A stretch of DNA of 64,000 bases from Isoetes taiwanensis (Eukaryota > Streptophyta > Lycopodiopsida > Isoetales > Isoetaceae), in assembly GCA_021234155.1 (NCBI GenBank), contig JAJEKV010000030.1, forward strand, positions 7,747,890 to 7,811,889. Direction: 5' to 3'. The notes under the pieces are model-generated. The model was not told the DNA's origin and did not search any database. It worked only from the letters and a program-made list of their open reading frames with translations. Shown here piece by piece: positions 35,691 to 45,099 of the stretch; within the stretch, counting starts at the first letter, position 1, and every line of letters begins with the position of its first letter. Both the position numbers and the translations under genes were made by a program.

Positions 35691-36388
35691 CAACGGTGAA
35701 GCTTTTGCTTACTCAAGCACCGGTTCTTGTTCCTCCTCAATGGGACAAGCCCTTTCACGTTCATGTCGATGTCTCGGTGTTTGCTATTGGAGCTGTTCTT
35801 TCTCAAGAATATGATGCGCACACTGATAAACCAAATCGCTACGCCAGCCGAAAGCTCAATTCTGCTGAGCGCAACTATTCTGCCACGGAGCGTGAAGCCT
35901 TGGGTCTCATTTTATGTGTCCAACGCTTCCGTCATTACCTTTTGGGCAGTCAAATCAAATTCTTTGTGGACCACCAAGCACTTCTCTATTTGATCAACAA
36001 ATCCACGCCCACGGGCCGCATTGCTCGTTGGGTCCTTCTTCTCCAAGAATTTGCTCCTTTTGAAATCGTTCATAAGGCCGGCAAATCTCATGTTGTTCCG
36101 GATTATCTTTCACGCATCCACACGGATGATCCCGCAATGTGGGTCTGGGGCGCCTTCCACGATGCTCAACTCTTTTTAGTCACGGCAACACCACATTGGT
36201 TTCATGATTTTCAGCAGTACCTCCTCACAGGTGCTCTTCCACCAGAAGATGAGACGCTCTCTCCTGCCAAGCGACAATCACGTCGCCATCAATTTCTCCG
36301 AGAGGTCCGTGACTACACCATGGTTGCCGGACATCTCTACAAAAAGGGTAAGGACACCATCCTTCGACCTTTGTGTTCTACCTCATGA
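35663..36388 (+). CDS. Element A RNase H segment of pol
   Basis: A 241-codon open frame. KPFHVHVDVSVFAIGAVLSQ holds the first catalytic Asp, ERNYSATEREALGLIL the Glu, and FVDHQALLYLI the next Asp. VHKAGKSHVVPDYLSR ends the domain, and it continues toward the integrase zinc-binding region (HLYKKGKDTILRPLC). It is the best preserved pol segment of A. It is a domain of a polyprotein, not a separate gene. Confidence 0.85.
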   Translation: MEFLCVSRFPTVKLLLTQAPVLVPPQWDKPFHVHVDVSVFAIGAVLSQEYDAHTDKPNRYASRKLNSAERNYSATEREALGLILCVQRFRHYLLGSQIKFFVDHQALLYLINKSTPTGRIARWVLLLQEFAPFEIVHKAGKSHVVPDYLSRIHTDDPAMWVWGAFHDAQLFLVTATPHWFHDFQQYLLTGALPPEDETLSPAKRQSRRHQFLREVRDYTMVAGHLYKKGKDTILRPLCSTS

Positions 36389-37534
36389 AGTTCCGGACAT
36401 TGTTCGAGAAGCTCATCATCAAGGGCTCGGTGGTGGTCATTTTCATGGTGACACCACGCACGCATAAAATCCTTCTCATTTGGGTATTATTGGCCCACGC
36501 TCTTTAAAGATGCTCACGCCCACGCCCGCACGTGTGACGCTTGCCAGCGGGTGGGACGCCCCACGGCCCGTGACGCTCTTCCCTTGACGCCGGTCGCCAC
36601 GCCACTTCCCTTCAGCAAATGGGGAATGGATTTTGTGGGACCTATAGATCCTCCCCGCGGCACACTCGTGCGATACATTCTGGTTCTCACCGACCACGCC
36701 ACCAAATGGGCGGAAGCTTGTGCACTTCCGGACAACACACGGTGCAAGCACATTTCGAGTCCTCTATCAACAAATTATCCGCAGCGATTCGGCTGCCCTA
36801 CCTGAGCTGGTGGTGACCGTGGTGTTCATTTCATCAATCATACTATCAAAGAGCTGACGGATTATCTCTTGATACATCATCACAAGAGCACACCTTACTA
36901 TCCTCAAGGCAATGGGTTAGCAGAAAGCACCAACAAAACTCTGGTCACCATTCTCAAGAAAATTTGTGACGCTTCCCGCACAGATTGGCAGACAAAACTT
37001 CCTACTGTTCTTTGGGCCTACAATACTTGTTTCAAGATTGCTACGGGTCACACTCCTTTTAAATTGGTTTATGGTCAGGAAGCTCTCATGCCATTTGAAT
37101 ATATCCTTCCAACACTCCGTTTTCAACTGGCTACTGCTCATAATCCACCAGCTGCTCTCAAAGAACGGGTCTATCAATTAGAACAGTTGGATGAACTTCG
37201 AAGGGATGCTTATATTCGTGTTCTTCATGGACAACAGTTGCAAAAATCTTTACATGACAAACGTTTGAAGACAAAAACATTCAAAGAAGAAGATTTGGTT
37301 CTTCTTTATGATTCCAGGTACAAAAAATTTCCGGGTAAACTCAAGTTTCGTTGGCTTGGCCCTTATAAAATTGTTCACGTCGTTCGACCAAGCGTTTTCC
37401 AACTAGCTGAATTAGATGGCACTCCATTACCTACATTGGTTAATGGTTTTCGTCTCAAAGCATTTCATCACACAGCAAGTGAACATCAACACACAGAGAC
37501 AGTTCAAGAATCAAACACCACAGAAAGTGACTAG
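36380..37534 (+). pseudogene. Element A integrase
   Basis: HHCC zinc-binding parts come first: EAHHQGLGGGHFHGDTT (36405-36465) and, in another frame, ARTCDACQRVGRP (about 36518-36556). The core in one frame reads WGMDFVGPIDPPRG (first Asp), a TGA at about 36803, GDRGVHFINHTI (second Asp), then STPYYPQGNGLAESTNKTL (Glu). The C-terminal domain is intact to 37534: FKEEDLVLLYDSRYKKFPGK and RWLGPYKIVHVV, the GPF-like motif. There is no chromodomain. The two frame errors could be decay or sequence error. Confidence 0.88.
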
Positions 37535-38483
37535 AAAGGCGGTAGATTATATTATAGTGGAGATTTTTTTACAAAATGTGGGCGCAGCCCTATATTTCCG
37601 CTATGGGCTTTGCCCTATATATACAAAACGGGCTCGAGCCCTATCTACTAAGTCCTAAGAGGAAAAACCCTCTACTCCAGGGTTCGGGCGAGAGGTGATG
37701 CGGAGGAGATGGTAGAGGTTACGCTCCGGATCCAGCGAAGGTGCGAGAACCACCTCCATCCCGTTGGTCTTGGTGGGATGTTCAGCCATCCCGGCACACC
37801 AGCCGTCCATGCGAATGCCACCCGCGGTTGTGGCAGCGCGAGAGATCCGAACAATTCATCTTACAAGTGATCCACTCTCGGCGGTTTCGTCGGCATGGTG
37901 CAATCTTCGTTCAAGCCAAGAACCCGCCATCTTGGGCGCCATCGGATGCCTTCGTTTTCTCGGTTTCGTCTTATATAGCCAAGCGAGGAACTCCTTGTCG
38001 GCGTGGACCAATCACACAAATCGCCAACGTGTTTTGCAATGCAAAGTTTGTTTCTAATATGAGAATCTGTTCTCCACCGCATATCTAGCCATGGTACCTT
38101 CCGACACATTCCTTTTCATGATATCCCACCCGAGTTACCCGGCGATTGAATGCCATTCCTTCTTTCCACGCCCGTCGAACATTAATGGATGTCCTTCGCC
38201 ATCTGTCACATCCGATCTTTCTTTCACGTCTCATCCTCACCGTTCATTGCTTCTCCCTTACGTTTTTGGGGACTTAGCCAAATTTTTGCCTCTCAATCCC
38301 CTTCTTCGCATCTTTTGACACCTGGCATCATCAACGGTTCCTGTTTCGCACTCTTCATACCTCTTCGCCTCGGTTATGCGCCCTAAAACAAACCTTTTTC
38401 GTTCCTCTGGCGCCGTCCTCCAGGTGCTTTCGACTTTTCGTCCTCCGCCTTTGGCATCTCTCTTCGTTCCGCAAATCATTCCC
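37535..38483 (+). other. Element A post-pol spacer
   Basis: About 950 bp between the integrase stop and the first extra ORF. It contains a GGGCTCGAGCCC-type palindromic run (37620-37640) and GC-rich short frames without motifs. It may hold an internal promoter or splice acceptor for the downstream ORFs, but none is identified. Confidence 0.45.
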
Positions 38484-39942
38484 ATGGCTGCCCCAAGATT
38501 TTCTACACTTCAAGCTACTGCTCCCAAGGATCCGGCCCTTTTTGCATCTGTATCCTTCTTGACGCCCACTTTCCGTGAAGCCCTTGTTGGCCCCAGTAAA
38601 GAAGTCGCTGAACGACACCAGCTTTACGAATTCTCTCAAATGGAACTTCCGGCTCCAAATCCTGCCCAGTTGCAGCAGTTCATCGCCAATATTGTTAACA
38701 GCCCGCAAGGTTACACCACTGTGGTCGATGGCACCACTATTTCATTGACTCAACACTTGATTTCTGAGGTATTTCATATTCCCTTGCACACTCCTTGTGT
38801 ATCATGGTTACGCTATCTGAGGATATTGATGTCACAGAGTTTGGTGCACCTGCTTATCACGCCAATGTCCATCGTCTGACCAATATCGACAAGCCTCATG
38901 AGACCTTTGTGAAATTTCTGTGGCGAAAATTCCTTGGGTATTCTATCAAGAACACCCATATCAATAAGCCTTTCTATAACCTGGTCCTTACTGCTACACA
39001 CTCAAAGCACCACATAGATTGGCCCCAAATGATGTTCTATCGTCTTCTCCAAGAAATGGACCGCCTTCGGGGTACCACTTCCATTTCTGAAGTTTCTGTG
39101 GGAGGGCACTTTCAAGCCCTCATCCGTCATTACTTCCCTCCCACACCACCAAATTCTCATACTTCCACTCAGCGCTCCCTTCCACTCAATCACCAAGTTG
39201 GCACATCACGCCCATCTTCCCCTGGTCATGACCACAGTCACACTCATGTCACTGTCTCTTCCTCCGCTACACCATCCACTTCACACCATTTTTCCCAAAC
39301 CTCCCAAACCAGGCAACAGCCAGTTCCACCACCACAACACCCTCGTCAGTTGTTGTATCAGTATCAGCAGGATGCTCAAGCTGCTGCTCTTAAGTTACAG
39401 GAATCCCAAGACGCTCTTATGAGCGGGGTTCAACGGGCACTCGAGGCCTCTGATGCGGTACACCAAGACCTTCAAGCTGCAACTACCCAAGTTGCAACTT
39501 TGGAGGCCAAACTTCAAGACAAGCATGAAGCTCTCTTACAGGCTCATGCGGATCTCAAGAGTACACAAGCTCAAGTCAGCCAACTCGCAGATCGGCGGGC
39601 TCGGCTCGGTCAGAAATTCAGACTCTATTGGAGCACAACAAGTCCAAAGCTGCTCTCCTGAGTACCAAGGATGAAGATATTGCTAAACTCAATGCCTTGT
39701 ACTCGGAACTGTGTGAAAATTTCAGCACTCAAGTTCAAAATCTTTCAGCCCGGGACGCTCAAGTTGCCTCCTTGACGGCTCAGCTTTCTACACAGACCTC
39801 TCAGCTCACCTCTCTTCAAGATCAGCTTACAGAGGTGCAGAAACAGAAAATACTCGATGACGCGGAGATTGCCGTGCTTCGTCTCAATACACCGGGGAAA
39901 TCTTCCTCCCAGGTCAATCCTTCTCGAGAAGCGGTCCATTGA
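38484..39942 (+). pseudogene. Element A extra ORF3: globular head and long coiled coil
   Basis: Starts MAAPRFSTLQATAPKDPA. A globular part (38484-39130) includes YTTVVDGTTISLTQHLISEV and KPHETFVKFLWRKFLGYSIK. It faintly resembles the putative plant transposon protein domain (Transposase_32), where a VRG-type strand leads to a folded block, but I am not sure. A Ser/Thr/Pro/His linker follows (39130-39350), then about 180 codons of heptad coiled coil (LKLQESQDALMSGVQRALEA ... QLTSLQDQLTEVQKQ). Frames shift near 38800 and 39630. There is no signal peptide or membrane helix, so it is not envelope-like. Sense strand, between pol and the 3' LTR. Confidence 0.55.
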
Positions 39943-40076
39943 CCATCCACGCCTCCTACTCGAAAAAGGAAAATAGGATCCGTGATCTCGAACAACAAAT
40001 TTGCAGCAAGCTATTGGTCTGGCGATGAGGCTCAAGCCAAACTTGACGCCGGACTTCAATTCTTCCTGAGAATGCG

Positions 40077-40866
40077 GTGGACTTCCCAGCTCCCTCCTGC
40101 TATCATGATTATGTGGTTGCTCGACGCCACCTCTTCCTTTCAAAGTGGCACGCGGCTGATGGCCCTGTGGATATCCCACTGAGCAGTGCTGATTTTTCTC
40201 GGATTTGGCCAGAACTCTCCATTGAAGACAAAGGGTTGTGCTGTGCCCTTGTTGTCTTTGATCTCATACACTGTGCCGATCCAGACTTTCTCACTTTCCG
40301 CGTGGTTCAGCCCATGGCTTATATCTTTCATGATTTCTATCTGGGTGATACACAGGAAAACTTTGGCAATGGGCCACGCCAGCTTTTCCAGGGTGACCCC
40401 ACTGCGCAATGGGTGCTTCAGGATAACAATCCATATCTTCGCGGATCCCGCCGGACCAAAACTTTTCATCAGGAGTACATGCCTGAGCTTGCCAATCATT
40501 TATCTCTCTGGCAAGCGGAAGCGCTGCAACAAATTAGGAAGTATCTAGGACATCCCGAAGATCTTCCCTATGCACAAGTCTATATGCAGCACCTCGCTGG
40601 TTACAATCAGTTACAGGCTCTTTTGGATAGCAAGACGGTCCCCACGGGATGGGATAGCCCTCCTGTCAACTCTCAGCTCTCTGCTTCTCTTTGGGATCGC
40701 TGGTGTCAGGCACTTGATCCAGATCTTGTCAGTCAATTCAGGGAGACTGCTCAGCAACCCACGCCCACGGGCATGGTTCCTTCTCCCTATGCTTCCCTGG
40801 GCATACCTCCACGCCCCAGGTTCCTGACTTCTGATTGGCGCCTTCCTTTTTGGACCAAGGTCATGG
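40077..40866 (+). pseudogene. Element A extra ORF4, 5' part (cut by element B)
   Basis: Open for 263 codons up to the element B insertion: FPAPSCYHDYVVARRHLFL, SIEDKGLCCALVVFDLIHC, YIFHDFYLGDTQENFGNGPR, LANHLSLWQAEALQQIRKYL and SDWRLPFWTKVMDG. Composition is that of a soluble alpha-helical protein. No family is recognised and there are no membrane segments. The frame continues exactly at 54100 after B is removed. Confidence 0.65.
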
Positions 40867-40870
40867 ATGG

Positions 40871-42439
40871 TGTGACGTTCCAGCACAGTATACGCTCCCA
40901 AGACGTACATTGTACTGCCACGTCACGCGTACACGCCACCCCGATTGACGTGTACGCCAACGGATAGCCAGGTAAGTAGCCCTAGGGGGCAACTTGCTAG
41001 GAGTGTTCATATATTATTAATGTGCACATGTGCACATTAATGAAGGCACACCTTTCCATGTTGGCATATTTTGCCACCTAGCCATTTAAGGCAAGTGGGC
41101 CCTTTCCAATTATCCCACATGCCAAATTGGATAATTGGAAACCCTAGCCTAAACCCCATGTCTATTTAGGGTAGGAAAACCCTAGCTTGCTAGTTTTTCG
41201 TCCTTAGGGTTTTAGAGCTCAGTTTTGGCTGCCCCAGGAGCCAAAACCGCCTCCCAGACGCCACCCAAGCGAATTGCACCATCAGTTCCCCTGAATTCGC
41301 TCAGCTCAGCAGGATGGTTGAACTCAGGTCAGGAGGAGCCACTCAAGGATCAGGTATTTGGTCAATTTAATAGCTTAAACCGTCTTCTAATCATAGAATC
41401 AGTAGGTTTAGACTATTAAATTGCCCATAGCAGCTATCTAGATCTTAGATCTTGGACACTAACTAAAGAACCTAACTCTATGATTAGATCTAGTTCTTTA
41501 GTTCTTCTGTGATGTATTTGGATGATGTATCTCTGTGAACTCCTTGTATTGGGAAGGGGGTAGAGGCCCTAAAGCTTGTAGTTGATGCTCCTAGAGTAGC
41601 CTCTCTAGCTGCTTTGTAGATTCGGCCTGTGTACAAGAGCCACACCTGGTTGTGGGTGAAGGGGCCAGACTGGCTAAGAAGGAGGTCCATGTCCTGACTC
41701 TTGAACGATCCCCCGGGTGTGTAAAGCCTACCGGGGATCATTGTGACTAGGTCTAATGGCTTACCACCGAAAAGTGGGTAAGGCATGGGCTCGACACACC
41801 GTGAAGTGGTGTACACTTTCCGGTGGGTTCGGTCAGAATACACGGGCAAAGGGCCCTCTAGTCACCTTGAGTTAGCATGTAGATCTCTCGGAGGGAGTGA
41901 TCCCTACCTGCCCCATCGAACCGGGAGGATGAGACCCGGGAATAGCCCCTTGGCTATGCATCCGGGCTGGCTCTGATCAGGTCCCGACACTTTTCAGCCT
42001 ACTCGCAAAGTGTGCGGGGAGGGGCGGATGGAGTGGACAACCCTATGCCATGTTCTTATGCCAGCCAACTCCATTGCCATGAATTCATGCCTGCGAACTC
42101 TCGGAGACCCAAGCCGTCGGGTCATCCTTTGAGTCCGAGCCTTGGGTAGGATCCCCTATGTGATGTGCCGATCTTTGTCTATGCAGATATGAGGAGGACC
42201 ATCCTTCAAGATGGTCACGGGATGTTGATGTATGTGCTCCGACATGTATGTTTACGCCCGCAGCCTAGGTAGGCCCCGAGGGAGACGGGGTAGAATGACA
42301 CCTTCACTCTTCCCTTTCGAGACTCGTTCACGGGTGCGTTGATATGTGGAGGGCCCCGTCGACGCATGGAGCTGGTGTGGGGAAGAACTCCTCGTTTGTA
42401 TACGGTGAGTGCACCGTGATAACAGTAGGGGACGTCCAC
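40871..42439 (+). repeat. Element B 5' LTR (about 1.57 kb)
   Basis: The first 730 bp are almost identical to the 3' LTR (about three differences by eye), including CTAGCCATTTAAGGCAAGTG and the AAACCCTAGC-rich block. The last 830 bp differ at dozens of places by short indels and swaps. The exact end is uncertain by 1-2 bases. Confidence 0.9.
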
Positions 42440-42441
42440 GG

Positions 42442-42452
42442 TGGTATCGAGC
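42442..42452 (+). other. Element B primer-binding site
   Basis: TGGTATCGAGC starts 2-3 nt after the LTR end, close to TGGTATCAGAGC, the site complementary to initiator Met-tRNA common in plant LTR elements. One base is deleted relative to that consensus. Confidence 0.75.
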
Positions 42453-42641
42453 AATGTTCTTGGAGACCAAGAGCAAAAAGCACGACCATGTTCCAATAGT
42501 ACTAACTTGATAGGGTCCTCAAGCCTCGAAAAGTGGGAAAATTTTTTCTCACCTTTGTAGTTATGCTAAGCTAGTAACAATTAAGTGAATTGGAATTTAA
42601 CAAGATTAAAAAGAATGAGCCAAAATTTTCTAAGTGAGGTG

Positions 42642-42898
42642 GTCTCACAGCTCGCGCCTGGTCGCAAAACTAACTTTTTGTTTTGAAGCGAGGCGCAAGC
42701 TATGAGACATTGAGCCAAGAACACCAAAACATGATGAATTTGAGATAAATAATGTGGTAAGGCTAATTCTAAGGTAGGAATTAGTTAGAATAGCATGTTT
42801 TAATTACCTAAAAACCCTAGAAATGTATGAGATCTCATACCGCCTTGGTCGCATAAAACTAAACATTAGTATTGGAACGAGGCGCAAGCTGTGAGACC
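42642..42898. repeat. Hairpin pair H1 and H2 upstream of the H3-like ORF
   Basis: H1 (42642-42708) has left arm GTCTCACAGCTCGCGCC and right arm GGCGCAAGCTATGAGAC, joined through a loop with TCGCAAAACTAAC. H2 (42831-42898) repeats it with GATCTCATACCGCC and GGCGCAAGCTGTGAGACC, a weaker stem. The spacing is 189 bp. The same hairpin reappears downstream at 44521 and 44720. RNA or cruciform structure is inferred from the inverted repeats. Confidence 0.85.
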
Positions 42899-42998
42899 AA
42901 TAGGTAGGAAAAGTCTGAAATAAGTATAAGTTTTAGATAAGTTGGTGCCTTAGCATGTTAAACGGAGCAACTTGAGTTTTGACCTAAAATTCCCCAAG

Positions 42999-43008
42999 CT
43001 ATAAATAG
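42999..43008 (+). promoter_or_regulatory. TATA box before the H3-like ORF
   Basis: CTATAAATAG, a canonical plant TATA box, lies 101 bp before the ATG at 43110. With about 30 bp from TATA to start this would give a leader of about 70 nt. It lies inside the element, not the LTR, so the H3-like ORF may have its own promoter. Confidence 0.6.
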
Positions 43009-43109
43009 ATGTAGAACCCCCTCATTTTTTTCGTCCAAGCCCTAGAAATCCGCTCTCCCCAACTTAGGCGATCTTTCGGCGCTTTTATCCGATTGACGAT
43101 CCGTAAAAC

Positions 43110-44372
43110 ATGGCCCGAACCAAACAGACCGCAAGGAAGCGTCGCCCAGGCGAAACCACCAGCGCCACTGAGACAGAGATCATTCGGAAGATGCTTCGTG
43201 AGAGGCTCGCAAGAGGGGGTCGTTCGCCTTCGGACGAAGAGCAAGACACCTCCGATTTGATCGATGTCTTCAACCAGCAGGTGGAGGACGAGGCCACATC
43301 ACCAAACTCCATGGACGACGAGACGAGGGAGGTGTATGAAGAAATAGAGCGGGGAGATTCGGGCAGCAGAACAAGGCACCATTCAGGGCGCACCCACCGA
43401 GATCCCTCGAACAGATGATGAGCAAGTGATGTGTCCGAGCCACGGGAGGTAGCGGACCTTAGAAGATTCATCGTGAAGTACGAAATGGGCAGTAAGAGAA
43501 GGGAAGACAAAAAAAAAGAGGAAAAGGAAGGAAGAGGAACAAAGCGCAGCAGAAGAAAAGAAGAAAGTTTAAAGGGAAGTTCGTGGTCGGGCGAAGGAGA
43601 ACAAAGGACTGCCCGCCAAGGAAGAGGCCGAACCCCAACATTATTATCAAGGAGCGGCAACCTGACGAACCCCCAAACCCTTCCGACGACTCTTCCGATG
43701 AAGACTTCAACCCTAACGCCGCAGTGGAAGCTCTTCCAAGCACCCCAGCGACGAAAGGTGAAGTACCCGAAAGCAGCGGCAAGCACCGAAAGCAACCCCA
43801 CCAAGACCAAGTGCGTAAGCCCCAATAATACCCGGCATGGGATAGAAAGAAGAACCACGACCCGCCCGGGAAGCCCCACGCCACCGGCTGTGGTGAAGAT
43901 TTATGAGAGGAAGATGAGAGAGCACGAGGCCTACATGAAGAAATGGGAGGCCTATAACAAATATTATGAAGAAAACAGAGTTAAGTTCATCGAGGGAGGG
44001 CGACCAACGAAGCAGCAAACCCTAAGGCCGCCACCACCGAAGCCCAAGGTTCCCAAGCCGCCACCCAGGAAGAAAGCGGATAGGAAGGAGGTGGAGAGAA
44101 GAGCGTTAAGGGAGATTAGACACTTCCAGCGCAGCTTCGGTCTCCTAATCCCCCGTGCCCCCTTCGCTCGGTTGGTGCGTGAAGTTATGCAGGCCTATAG
44201 AACAGACTTTAGAGTCACAGACGAGGCGCTGCTGGCAATGCAAGAGGCGGCTGAGGCAAAGATAGTGCAACATTTTGAAGATTCAACAGCCTGCACTATC
44301 CACGCCAAGCGGGTAACCTTAATGCGACAAGACATGAGTCTTGCGACCCGCATTAAGGGAGAACGCCCTTAG
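43110..44372 (+). CDS. Retrotransposon-borne histone H3-like protein
   Basis: The ATG at 43110 starts [10 protein letters not shown], identical to residues 1-9 of processed histone H3 including K4 and K9. Divergence begins at residue 10 (Arg instead of Ser). The C-terminus (44103-44369) is a complete histone fold, [16 protein letters not shown] through [13 protein letters not shown]. It aligns without gaps to H3 residues 47-135, about 52 of 89 identical by hand against canonical H3 from memory. R49, R52, R69, R72, R83, C110, H113, R116 and T118 are kept; R63 is Pro. There is no CENH3-type loop-1 extension. Between lie about 300 residues of charged, Pro-rich linker, so the protein is near 420 residues against 135 for H3. 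Tail and fold are in the same frame. Two TGAs at 43416-43421 and an apparent shift between about 43570 and 43830 interrupt it; a 43331-43448 intron (GAG/GT ... GGGAG/GT) could remove the TGAs. Probable nucleosomal or decoy role is inference. Confidence 0.85.
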
Positions 44373-44520
44373 AAACTTTTTGTTGTAAATAATTAAAAAT
44401 TTTGTAATATAGAGCAATTTTGTGTACCTTGATGACATAAACTTGAGTAATTAGAGCAAATTAATAAGTTTTAGCTTTTATTTCAGTAAAATAGGACATT
44501 TGGGAGCCGAGAGACATGAT
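44373..44520 (+). terminator. A/T-rich 3' region of the H3-like ORF
   Basis: Directly after the stop the sequence reads TTGTAAATAATTAAAAATTTTGTAATATAG, which looks like plant near-upstream and far-upstream polyadenylation elements (AATAATTAAA, TTGTAA). It would let the H3-like unit be transcribed separately from gag-pol. This is inference from composition. Confidence 0.4.
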
Positions 44521-44784
44521 GTCTCACAGCTCGCGCCTCGTCGCAAAACAAAAAGTTAGGATTGAAGCGAGGCGCAAGCTGTGAGACCTCGCCCAAACTT
44601 GACCAAAACAGCTCCAAATTGACCAAATAAGGGGTCGATTCTGCCTAATTTGATGAGCCCATCACCCTTACACCATTAGTTTACCCAAATTGGACACCTT
44701 TAATCGAAATGAGACTGATGTCTCACGCATACCCGGTCGTCGCAAAACAAAAGTTAGTTTTGAAGCGAGGCTAAGCTGTGAGAC
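44521..44784. repeat. Hairpin pair H3 and H4 downstream of the H3-like ORF
   Basis: H3 (44521-44587) is the best copy. Arms GTCTCACAGCTCGCGCCTCG and CGAGGCGCAAGCTGTGAGAC pair with one G/T-type mismatch over 20 bp, around a loop of about 27 nt (TCGCAAAACAAAAAGTTAGG...). H4 (44720-44784) is a diverged copy with the same loop and right arm. The spacing is 199 bp. Two pairs flanking one ORF imply duplication of a whole upstream module. Confidence 0.88.
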
Positions 44785-44976
44785 CTCCTACCAATTCTTC
44801 ACCGGGACTTGTCAAAGTCACCTTCAACCCTCTTTGCATAGCATCTTTTAGGTAATCTAGCCTTGTTCAAACATCTCATATAGTCCTCAAACTCCTATTT
44901 TGACCCCAGATAAGTTAGAATTACCCAATCCTAGGAAATTTTTCAAGTCATCCAAAAATTAGGGTTTCCCCCTTTT

Positions 44977-44986
44977 CTATAAATAG
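44977..44986 (+). promoter_or_regulatory. TATA box before accessory ORF2
   Basis: CTATAAATAG, identical to the box at 42999, again lies after a hairpin pair and about 110 bp before an ATG (45100). The shared order hairpins-TATA-leader-ATG argues for a duplicated promoter module. Confidence 0.6.
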
Positions 44987-45099
44987 ACCCGTCACTTCTC
45001 ACATAGCACCCTACAAATCTGCTCCTGCCCTTCTAGCCGATTTCCCAACTCCCTGAGGCGCTCTTGCAACCGTTTGTTACCCTCTTCTGCAATTAATCA

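Noticed and set aside
38484-40866. Envelope-like gene in element A
   Set aside because: No signal peptide, transmembrane helix or furin-like site in ORF3 or ORF4.
43110-43139. The H3 tail match as coincidence
   Set aside because: Ten exact residues at an ATG, in the same frame and gene as a full H3 histone fold 1 kb downstream, cannot reasonably be chance.
43085-43879. A 264-codon minus-strand open frame over the H3-like ORF
   Set aside because: It is antisense to the ARTKQTARK start and linker, has low-complexity Leu/Ser/Phe composition typical of the reverse of basic/acidic codons, and shows no motif.
44103-44369. CENH3 (centromeric H3) identity for the histone fold
   Set aside because: Loop 1 has the standard H3 length and the N-terminus is the canonical H3 tail, which CENH3 lacks. 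The VTLMRQD segment is CENH3-like but not enough.
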